DNA of 21,417 bases from a virus, in the IMG/VR virus record IMGVR_UViG_3300025769_001005, positions 1 through 21,417 of that record; one strand, 5' to 3'. How positions within the stretch are numbered: position 1 is the first letter of the stretch; every line of letters starts with the position of its first letter. Shown in pieces: positions 8,208-14,787 of this stretch. The notes beneath the pieces were generated by a model. The model saw only the letters and a program-made list of their open reading frames with translations. It was not told the DNA's origin and did not search any database. Made by a program: the position numbers and the translations under genes.

Positions 8208-9250
8208 TGGCTAGAGGAAAAAAAAGAAAATCAACTGCAAAAAGTTTTGGTGAGTTTAAGTCTAAAACGTCAACTTCAGGAGTAAATGACTCCAGAAATA
8301 GATTGGCACAAGAAAGAAAAGAAACTCGTGAAAAATATTTTCCCAATAGAAAGGGTGTATCTCCTTTACGATTAGATAAAAGAAAAACACAAGCAGATTT
8401 AGTTGATCAATTTAAAAAAGATTTTACTAAACCTGTTATCACAGATACAGGTGGAACCGTAAAAGGTGTAACACAAATGAAGCTTGATGCTCCTATGAGT
8501 TTACGTGATTTTCAAATGCAAACAGCTAATAGATTTGGACCTACAAACAGAGAAGTTATGGGAGACATTGGTTATGGACTTGGTAATATTGGAAGAGGTA
8601 TAAGTGATTTTATAGGAAGAGGTGGAGCTATTGGATCTGTTTTATCTGACCTTTTTAGTCGAGTTAAAAGTGGAACTACACAAGGAATAGAATCTGTGAA
8701 AGGTGTGTATGATAATTTAAGAAAAAATCTCTCAGGAGAGCCAACAGTGACAACAGGTGGTGGTAGTACAATTTTTACTACTACAGAAGAGCCTTTTAAA
8801 GACTTGACTCCTAGAAATGATATTTTAGTAGAACCTTTGGAAACTCTCCCTAGTCAAATGTCAAATGAAGAATTTGATAATTCTTTTCCTTTTTTACCTG
8901 ATAGAGCTTCTGATTTAGATAATCCTTTGTTTAATCAACAAGTATATGATCCCATAAGAGTAAGTGATATGGATATGTCAGGTGTTATGGCAAGTAACAT
9001 GGGTCAAAATGTGATTGGTAATTTACAGAATTTACAAAATCTAGCTAACAAATATAACTTAAACAGGATTCAATTTGATCCGTTAAACCCAAATAGAATA
9101 GGTTACTCGGATCAATTTATGTTTAATCAAACCCCTGTTAACTATAATATTTCTGCTACACCCACAGGTTTGCAAGGTGGGTTAAACTTTACTTTTAAAG
9201 ATGGAGGAAGTGTAGACAAATACGCTGGTTTAGGTTATAAACTTAAATAA
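8207..9250 (+). CDS. Virion protein with basic N-terminus, probably ejection or inner-core, 347 aa
   Basis: The ATG overlaps the upstream TAA by one base. The first ~55 residues are strongly basic (ARGKKRKSTAKSFGEFKSK, later NRKGVSPLRLDKRK), suggesting DNA contact inside the capsid. A Gly/Ile-rich stretch follows near residues 125-150 (GYGLGNIGRGISDFIGRGG), then an acidic Pro-rich middle and a beta-like C-terminus. The end carries NFTFKDGGSVDKYAGLG, which matches the Gly-Gly motif in the neighbouring large genes. No enzyme motif is visible. It is the last structural-type gene before the lysis genes. Confidence 0.6.
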   Translation: MARGKKRKSTAKSFGEFKSKTSTSGVNDSRNRLAQERKETREKYFPNRKGVSPLRLDKRKTQADLVDQFKKDFTKPVITDTGGTVKGVTQMKLDAPMSLRDFQMQTANRFGPTNREVMGDIGYGLGNIGRGISDFIGRGGAIGSVLSDLFSRVKSGTTQGIESVKGVYDNLRKNLSGEPTVTTGGGSTIFTTTEEPFKDLTPRNDILVEPLETLPSQMSNEEFDNSFPFLPDRASDLDNPLFNQQVYDPIRVSDMDMSGVMASNMGQNVIGNLQNLQNLANKYNLNRIQFDPLNPNRIGYSDQFMFNQTPVNYNISATPTGLQGGLNFTFKDGGSVDKYAGLGYKLK

Positions 9251-9340
9251 ATGAAATTATATAATATTATTATAAACATATTTAAAAGAAAGGTAGAAAA
9301 AGATCCCCACGAAGAGCATTGGGGCATAGGTGCAAAATGA
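9251..9340 (+). CDS. 29-residue ORF in the lysis cassette
   Basis: The ATG follows directly after the previous stop and the TGA overlaps the lysozyme ATG in an ATGA arrangement. The peptide starts MKLYNIIINIFKRKVEKD and ends PHEEHWGIGAK. It has a short hydrophobic or amphipathic N-terminal helix and a charged tail. It is too short for a typical holin and has no strong ribosome site of its own, so it is probably translated by readthrough from the upstream gene. A lysis accessory or translational-coupling leader is possible. Its reality rests on exact abutment at both ends. Confidence 0.45.
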   Translation: MKLYNIIINIFKRKVEKDPHEEHWGIGAK

Positions 9341-9786
9341 TTGAAATTACTGATTCACTAAAAAATAGAATTCGTCTTCACGAAGGTTGCGTGTTGGAGC
9401 CTTATGAGGATAGCTTAGGAAAATTAACAGTGGGAATTGGCCACCTTGTCATGCCTCACGAAAGAAAAAGATTTGAAAAAGGTGTTACCATAACACAAGA
9501 AGAAGCCAATGAGCTTTTCGAAATGGATTTAAACAGAGCAGCAGCGGGAGCTGATGCATTAATTGATGAATGTATTGGTCACGATTTACCTCAACACGTA
9601 GGTGAGGTTATAGTTGAAATGGTTTTTCAATTAGGAACAACAGGTGTTTCTAAGTTTAAAAAGATGTGGAAAGCAATGAGAGTCAAGCAATGGAAGACAG
9701 CCTCGCTAGAAATGAAGGACTCCAGGTGGCATTCACAAACACCGAAGCGCTGTGAATCCCTTGCTGAAATAATTGCTAATACCTAG
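9337..9786 (+). CDS. T4-type lysozyme endolysin (GH24), 149 aa
   Basis: This muramidase cleaves the MurNAc-GlcNAc bond of peptidoglycan at the end of infection. The sequence shows the GH24 layout: LHEGCVLEPYEDSLGKLTVG with catalytic Glu16, Asp25 and Thr31 in the same order and spacing as T4 lysozyme E11/D20/T26. MVFQLGTTGVSKFKKM and SRWHSQTPKRCE then match T4 MVFQMGETGV and SRWYNQTPNR. Length is slightly under the 164 residues of T4 lysozyme. I chose ATG 9337 over an in-frame TTG at 9319 because it overlaps the preceding stop and has AGGTG upstream. It has no signal peptide or SAR helix, so a holin is needed; none is obvious apart from the 29-residue ORF. Confidence 0.95.
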   Translation: MIEITDSLKNRIRLHEGCVLEPYEDSLGKLTVGIGHLVMPHERKRFEKGVTITQEEANELFEMDLNRAAAGADALIDECIGHDLPQHVGEVIVEMVFQLGTTGVSKFKKMWKAMRVKQWKTASLEMKDSRWHSQTPKRCESLAEIIANT

Positions 9787-9959
9787 AGTGTTCTCCTAAT
9801 AAAATTAGGAAACTGTCCTTCTTCTTTATAAAATCTATACGCTGCATACCAGTCTTTTTTGTACTCTGACTGACAGAATTCTTTTATTGATTCGTCTTTA
9901 TCTTCTTGCTTAAAGAAGTTCAAGAAATGATCTTTTGCTTTGTTAGTTAAGTTAAACAT
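9783..9959 (-). CDS. Small phage protein, 58 aa
   Basis: The minus-strand ORF starts at 9959 with a strong AAGGAGA ribosome site. It encodes MFNLTNKAKDHFLNFFKQED and ends EEGQFPNFIRRTL. It is charged, aromatic-rich and helical. The reading frame ends in a CTAG shared with the lysozyme stop, so the two convergent genes overlap by three bases (9783-9786 jointly). It is the last gene of the replication operon. I do not recognise a family; the ribosome site and full use of the gap support it as real. Confidence 0.6.
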   Translation of the reverse strand: MFNLTNKAKDHFLNFFKQEDKDESIKEFCQSEYKKDWYAAYRFYKEEGQFPNFIRRTL

Positions 9960-9996
9960 TATTATCTCCTTGGTTTATTTCGAGGAGAATATAATA
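9960..9996 (-). promoter_or_regulatory. Hairpin that buries the ribosome site of the 58-aa gene
   Basis: On the minus strand TATTAT plus CTCCT (9996-9983, with a three-base ATT bulge) pairs with AGGAG plus ATAATA (9970-9960), giving an 11-bp stem with a 12-base loop. The 3' arm contains the AAGGAGA ribosome site and runs up to the ATG. The hairpin could repress translation or act as an mRNA 3'-end protector for the upstream genes. It lacks a following U-run, so it is not a standard terminator. Confidence 0.5.
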
Positions 9997-9997
9997 C

Positions 9998-10228
9998 TTA
10001 TTTTTCTTTTTTACTTATGCTTTTTTGAGACGCTAGATGTTCTTCTATGGCTTCCCACACTTCTATATTAGACCAGTGTGCTTTGACACAATCAGATATA
10101 TCCTCATGTAACACTTTCAACATTTTAATATCCATAGTCACTGGACTACCTGTGTTGTCTACAATGTGTTTTATTTCTTGTTTTGTTAAGCTAAGTTTAA
10201 GTTCTCCGTTTTGATACATTATTCTCAT
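9998..10228 (-). CDS. Hypothetical protein downstream of DNA polymerase, 76 aa
   Basis: I chose ATG 10228, which overlaps the polymerase TGA as ATGA and has GGAGAAG upstream, over an in-frame TTG at 10243. The protein begins MRIMYQNGELKLSLTKQEIK with a short beta hairpin, continues as mostly helical (MDIKMLKVLHEDISDCVKAH, EVWEAIEEHLASQKS) and ends in a basic tail. Translational coupling to the polymerase suggests a replication accessory, but I recognise no family. Confidence 0.6.
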   Translation of the reverse strand: MRIMYQNGELKLSLTKQEIKHIVDNTGSPVTMDIKMLKVLHEDISDCVKAHWSNIEVWEAIEEHLASQKSISKKEK

Positions 10229-12105
10229 TTTGCTTCTCCCCAATTGTTTCCTATTGCTACATCGACCTTAGAAGGAACACTCATTTCAATCGTGTTTTCC
10301 ATAATATCGATAACTTTTTTCTCCACTTCAGGATCACCATTAAGACTAATGGCTAGTTCATCGTGAATTTGAATCATAGGATTGATACCTTCTTTATCTA
10401 AATCAATCATGGCTTTTTTTGTTTGATCAGCCGCTGACCCTTGTATCAACCTATTTAAAGCTTTATACGTCCCTGATCTTTTCAAAGGAGTATATTCACC
10501 ATACTCTTCTTTAGCTCTATCCAAAGGATAAGCCTTGTAAGAACCAAATGCTTTTGGCTCCCATAATTCAAAACGACATCTTCGACCTAAGAAAGTCTTC
10601 ACTGCACCTTTTTTATTCGCATGATCAGATACTGCATTAGCTAACTGTCGAACAAAAGGAACTCTCTCATTGTATTGTTTAATCAAAGACTTGCCTTCCT
10701 CAGGATCAATACCTAATTGATCAGATAATTTTCCTACACCCATACCATAAAATAGTCCTAAATTTATTGTTTTAGCGCTCTTACGAGGTATGTTTCCTAT
10801 TTCAGCCATGATTGTATGAAAATCTGTTTCTTTATTTTCGTTATAAGCTTTCACAATTTTTTCAGCACCCTCTAGTTTCACGATATTTGCATAGTGACTA
10901 ACGAGTCGTGGCTCTTGTTGAGAGTAGTCAAAGGAACCCCACTTCTCTCCTTCTTCAGGCAAAAACAATCCTCGAACTAAAGAACCGATTTTAATATCTG
11001 ATTGAGCATCGTCTTTCGCAGGAATTTGTTGAAGATTAGGGTTAGAATAACTAAATCGACCTGTCAACGTACCACCATTTTCTGTTCGTAGCTGATTAAT
11101 ATTTGCATGTATTCTTCCATTATGTTGATATTTTTCTATCGTATGAAGGAACGTGGTCCGTGCCTTGTTGAAATTTCTGGCCTGAACAATTGCCTTGGGT
11201 ACAGGATGAGGATGAAACTCTAAAAAGCTTTTTGTAAAACTAGGATTACCTTTATCTGTTTTAGGATATTCAATCTTACATTGATCAAAAACAGTGGCAA
11301 TAGAACGAGCAGCCCATATATCACATTTGAGCTCTGTCTTATCAAAAATAAATTTCATTAAATCGTTTTCTTTTCTAATAAAAGTTTTTTCAGCTTTCTT
11401 TAATTGTTCTAAATCAACTCTTACGCCTTTTTTTCTCATCTTCATAAGAATAGGTATAAGGTCAGTTTCTAAATCAAAAACTGTTTCAAGATCTTGTTGA
11501 ACTATTTCAGGTTTTAATCTATCCCAAAGTTTTAAAGATAGCACTGCATCTTGTTCTGCATACTCTCCTACATATTGAGAAGGTATTTTAAACATTTCGC
11601 TTTTAGGATTAACACCCCATTGTGCTGCTGTTTCATTTAAAAGAAATTCGTTTTTACTTTCAGCTAAATACTCCTTTGATACTGCATTCAAAGAATAACT
11701 AAATTTGTTTTCATTAATTAATGGAGCAGCAATCATTGTATCAATGATACGACCATTCCATTTGACTCCTTCAGCCTCTAACCAACCAAAGTCGTAGGTA
11801 GCGTTATGAGCTATCTTTTCTCCTTCGCCTGAAAGCATTTCATTTAGCCAGTCAAACACGACTCGTGGATCGTGATTAAATCCTGTCTCATGTCGAATAG
11901 GATAATACCCCTTCCAACCGTCTACAGCTATGGCAACACCAATTATTTCTCCGTCATTAGTAGCCCAACCTGGGCCTTTTTCCATAATGTTTGGATCCTT
12001 AGTCTCTAAATCTATTGCAATTTTATCTGCGTCTTTGATGTTTGGAAAATCCATAGGTGGAACCCACTCGGATTTTGGTTTAAACATCCCTATTTGTTTA
12101 CTCAT
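10225..12105 (-). CDS. polA: Family-A DNA polymerase with 3'-5' exonuclease, Leu-762 type
   Basis: This is the phage replicative polymerase, 626 residues, near Klenow-fragment size. The proofreading domain shows Exo I IAIDLET (Asp32, Glu34), Exo II HNATYDFGWL and Exo III YAEQDAVLSLKL. The polymerase domain shows GRFSYSNPNLQQIP, motif A DYSQQEPR (Asp393), motif B RKSAKTINLGLFYG (Arg441, Lys445, Tyr453) and motif C IHDE (His581-Glu583). There is no 5'-3' exonuclease domain. The residue equivalent to E. coli Phe762 is Leu449. That substitution is common in marine viral PolA and has been linked in virome studies to slower-replicating or temperate phages. I see no DnaJ-like insert of the HMO-2011 type. 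The start overlaps the helicase stop as ATGA, so the two are translationally coupled. Confidence 0.97.
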   Translation of the reverse strand: MSKQIGMFKPKSEWVPPMDFPNIKDADKIAIDLETKDPNIMEKGPGWATNDGEIIGVAIAVDGWKGYYPIRHETGFNHDPRVVFDWLNEMLSGEGEKIAHNATYDFGWLEAEGVKWNGRIIDTMIAAPLINENKFSYSLNAVSKEYLAESKNEFLLNETAAQWGVNPKSEMFKIPSQYVGEYAEQDAVLSLKLWDRLKPEIVQQDLETVFDLETDLIPILMKMRKKGVRVDLEQLKKAEKTFIRKENDLMKFIFDKTELKCDIWAARSIATVFDQCKIEYPKTDKGNPSFTKSFLEFHPHPVPKAIVQARNFNKARTTFLHTIEKYQHNGRIHANINQLRTENGGTLTGRFSYSNPNLQQIPAKDDAQSDIKIGSLVRGLFLPEEGEKWGSFDYSQQEPRLVSHYANIVKLEGAEKIVKAYNENKETDFHTIMAEIGNIPRKSAKTINLGLFYGMGVGKLSDQLGIDPEEGKSLIKQYNERVPFVRQLANAVSDHANKKGAVKTFLGRRCRFELWEPKAFGSYKAYPLDRAKEEYGEYTPLKRSGTYKALNRLIQGSAADQTKKAMIDLDKEGINPMIQIHDELAISLNGDPEVEKKVIDIMENTIEMSVPSKVDVAIGNNWGEAK

Positions 12106-13706
12106 ATTCTATATGCCTCCCGCGATTGTGGCGTTATTATAAATAAATTTTCTTTAGCTCTAGAAAAAGCAACATAAAATAATCTATGTTCGCTAATCGG
12201 ATTAATACGATATTCTTCGTATGCCATTTTTCCTATATCTAATGAAACAATAACATTGTCTGCTTCACCACCTTTTTGTTGATGAATAGTAGATAATGTT
12301 ACTCTTGGTTCTAAGGCTAAGTCTTCGCCTCTTGTTTCTAAGTTTTCTAAGTACGCTTTTGTTTCTGTATTAATTGTTGTCATTACTTCTGTCCAAGGCG
12401 TGTCAAAGTCAACTGTTAATCCAAAATTATCTTTCAGATCTTTGAAAGATAATTTCTTATCAGGAAAAGCTTTTCTTTGTTCTGCGATAAGTTTTTTATT
12501 ACCACGAACTACGTATTCTTTTCCTAAACACTTGTATAGATTTTCTATCAACCTTATAGGAACTTGATTGCTTTCATTTCTCATCAAATCTTTCCAAGTA
12601 AGAATAGCATTTCTTTCCTTACTTCCAATAGAATATCTGTATTTACTGTCTTTTAATTTAACTCTAAAAAATATATTTTTCTTTCTCATGACTTCTTCCA
12701 TGTCATCACGAATAGTTCTTGTTCTACCCATTATTAACCATGAACCTTGGTTCATATCTAAGTGATACATGCCTCTAATAAACTCAACAGATCCATCTCT
12801 GTTAGCAGGAGACCATTTAATATCATCATAACCTATGATCTGTTCCTCAACACGATTAACAATTTCCCAAACTTTTCTTGGAACTCTTTTTGATTTATCC
12901 AAAACAATTATATTTTTAGCTTCATCTTTAACTTGTATTGCTTTTGATACGTCTGCATCTGCCCAAGTATAAATAGCCTGATTAGGGTCCATAGCGAGGT
13001 AACTTTTTTCTGAGTTTCTCCATATTTTTTCTGCCATTTTCCACTGTATCGTAGACATGTCTTGAGACTCATCAAAGAAAACAACCTTAAAAGCCTTATA
13101 AAAGCTTCCACTAACATAGTTAGTAATTAAGTCAGTAAAATCTACCTTAGGTCCTTGATCTTTAACTAGATACCCATTAGTTCCATTTGTAAATTTTTCA
13201 TAACCAAAGTTTTTGTAGTCTCTTAATCCCTTATCTATGTACTCTAGTTTGTGCCAAATAATATCTTTTGCGAACATAGCCCAACAATCACGTAAAGGTA
13301 TATCTCTTCTTTTTGCTTTTTCTATAAGATCGACATATTTGTCGTCATAGTTGTTGAAAAATATGTCATCATCATTATTAACGTTAATATTAATCCTAAG
13401 TTCATTTGATATGTTCCTCCAATCATTGTTGCTTAGTATATGCTCTCTCGTGAGGCCCATTTGCCTTAATGCGAAAGAGTGTAAAGTGCTAAAATTTTCT
13501 AACTGATTTAATGGTACTTTAAATTTTTGAGAAGCTCTTTGTTTGGCCTCATCAACTGCTTTGTTAGAAAAAGAAAAAAAAGCTATCTCATCTATGTTTA
13601 CTTCATTAGATAAATATTCTTCTATTTTATCTAAAATAAAAGTTGTCTTACCTGTCCCTGGAGGACCAATAACAACAGTAGGAGTTTTCTTATCCAATAA
13701 ACTCAT
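12102..13706 (-). CDS. UvrD/Rep-like superfamily 1 helicase
   Basis: This is an ATP-driven DNA helicase of 534 residues, compact compared with UvrD (about 720). Motifs in order: Walker A GPPGTGKTT (14-22); FFSFSNKAVDEAKQRA (Ia); FSTLHSFALRQMG; motif II VVFFDESQD; motif III LAMDPNQAIYTWADAD; motif IV-like WLIMGRTR; motif V STIHQQKGGEADNVIV; motif VI YVAFSRAKENLFI. All core residues are present. It lies between the polymerase and the ABC-GNAT gene and overlaps both (17 bases with the upstream gene, four with polA). It probably unwinds template for the polymerase, since no DnaB- or gp4-type helicase is seen in the window, though one could lie outside. Confidence 0.93.
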   Translation of the reverse strand: MSLLDKKTPTVVIGPPGTGKTTFILDKIEEYLSNEVNIDEIAFFSFSNKAVDEAKQRASQKFKVPLNQLENFSTLHSFALRQMGLTREHILSNNDWRNISNELRININVNNDDDIFFNNYDDKYVDLIEKAKRRDIPLRDCWAMFAKDIIWHKLEYIDKGLRDYKNFGYEKFTNGTNGYLVKDQGPKVDFTDLITNYVSGSFYKAFKVVFFDESQDMSTIQWKMAEKIWRNSEKSYLAMDPNQAIYTWADADVSKAIQVKDEAKNIIVLDKSKRVPRKVWEIVNRVEEQIIGYDDIKWSPANRDGSVEFIRGMYHLDMNQGSWLIMGRTRTIRDDMEEVMRKKNIFFRVKLKDSKYRYSIGSKERNAILTWKDLMRNESNQVPIRLIENLYKCLGKEYVVRGNKKLIAEQRKAFPDKKLSFKDLKDNFGLTVDFDTPWTEVMTTINTETKAYLENLETRGEDLALEPRVTLSTIHQQKGGEADNVIVSLDIGKMAYEEYRINPISEHRLFYVAFSRAKENLFIITPQSREAYRI

Positions 13707-14787
13707 GTGCGTAGCAAACCCTTTCTTTATGTTTTTCTCTTAACTCATGTGAATAACCACCAAAAGTTCTTATTTTAGTTTCACCTTTTTCTAGTCTTTT
13801 TAATTCTTTCTCATAATCTTTCTTTCTATTTTGTCTATTATGAGTCGTTGGTCTCCACTTTTCAGGATGAGCTTCTCGATACTCACCGAAACGAGGATGA
13901 GCTGTTTTAGAAAAGAAGCGATGACCGAGGACCGTGAATTGTTTTGCCACTGCCTCAGACAAACGAACGCCTAACCCTAATCCTTGAAAATCAGGAAGTA
14001 TCACTGTCCTGTGTTCCCTCCACGCTTTTTCTTTGATTGTTCCTGAGGGAAAAAAGACAACTGATGAAAATCCGACTGGGGTTCCGTTCCATGTTGCGAC
14101 CCAACATCGTGTAGCTGTACTGATGTTTCCTGTGAGATAGTGATGCTCAGCGAAGTATGACCAAATTTTGTGGGAACAAGGAACGACTTCCAAAACAATC
14201 TTGGGTCGCCTAAGAGACCCCCGTGATACCACCTTACTAGAGTTTGTATCAAACACCCAGTCAGGTTGTAACCAGTCAATGATATCATAGTGACATGACG
14301 CAAAGACAACATTTTTAATATCTTTCTTTCGAATAAATTTTTGCAAAGCATTAGAACAAGACTTCGCTACATTACGATCCACCACACTGGTAAATTCATC
14401 AATAACTGCATTATCTTTTACTCTCCTAGCTAAGTCAGATCGAAATCTTTCTCCTGTACTTAAGACGTGATATGGTCTCATCCAAGAGGGAATAGAATTA
14501 AATCCAACAGAAGATAATCTATCTTGTGCTTCTTCTGGTGTATCAAAGTGAGAACAAACAGCTTTGTTTGAGTCCCACTGAATATTTTCTTCTTCTCCAT
14601 ATTCTTTTAATAAACTTGATTTACCACTTCCTGAAGCTCCAACAATTAAACCAATATTAAATCCTTCTTTTGGTTTTTGAAACTCTGGTAGAGTAAACTC
14701 TGTTTGACCGTCAAATTGATAGTCAAACATTCTACTGATCTCATTAGTAATGTTATCAGTTTGTACTTGTGATCTAAGTTTTTTCAA
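13690..14787 (-). CDS. ABC-type ATPase fused to a GNAT acetyltransferase (COG2401-like)
   Basis: The protein has 365 residues. The N-terminal domain is a soluble ABC nucleotide-binding domain: Walker A GASGSGKSS (50-58), signature LSTGE (109-113), Walker B AVIDE (127-131), D-loop SVVD and switch His166 (ASCHYD). The C-terminal half is GNAT-like: HHYLTG (215-220), CWVATWNGTPVGFSSVVF strands, then VILPDFQGLGLGVRLSEA with the acetyl-CoA pyrophosphate loop Gln268-Gly273. ABC ATPases fused to an acetyltransferase are known as COG2401, with no assigned function. The start is TTG in a TTGA overlap with the primase stop, after GAGGAGG. There is no transmembrane segment and no permease nearby, so it is not a transporter. 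Protein or nucleic-acid modification coupled to ATP hydrolysis is possible, but the substrate is unknown. Confidence 0.85.
   Translation of the reverse strand: MKKLRSQVQTDNITNEISRMFDYQFDGQTEFTLPEFQKPKEGFNIGLIVGASGSGKSSLLKEYGEEENIQWDSNKAVCSHFDTPEEAQDRLSSVGFNSIPSWMRPYHVLSTGERFRSDLARRVKDNAVIDEFTSVVDRNVAKSCSNALQKFIRKKDIKNVVFASCHYDIIDWLQPDWVFDTNSSKVVSRGSLRRPKIVLEVVPCSHKIWSYFAEHHYLTGNISTATRCWVATWNGTPVGFSSVVFFPSGTIKEKAWREHRTVILPDFQGLGLGVRLSEAVAKQFTVLGHRFFSKTAHPRFGEYREAHPEKWRPTTHNRQNRKKDYEKELKRLEKGETKIRTFGGYSHELREKHKERVCYAHEFIG
13919..13937 (+). repeat. GC-rich 19-mer, copy 2
   Basis: CGATGACCGAGGACCGTGA differs by one base from 3798-3816, in the same orientation relative to the window. Here it lies antisense within the GNAT part of the ABC-GNAT gene, so protein homology cannot explain the match. 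Confidence 0.5.

Noticed and set aside
9794-9810. Hairpin TCCTAAT-AAA-ATTAGGA just after the lysozyme stop as a terminator
   Set aside because: The stem is AT-rich with a three-base loop, has no T-run on either strand and lies inside the 58-aa coding sequence.
10225-12105. DnaJ-like zinc insert in the polymerase, as in HMO-2011-type phages
   Set aside because: No CxxCxGxG repeats are present between the exonuclease and polymerase domains.
13690-14787. ABC transporter ATP-binding protein
   Set aside because: There is no permease, no transmembrane segment and a fused GNAT domain; the context is DNA replication.
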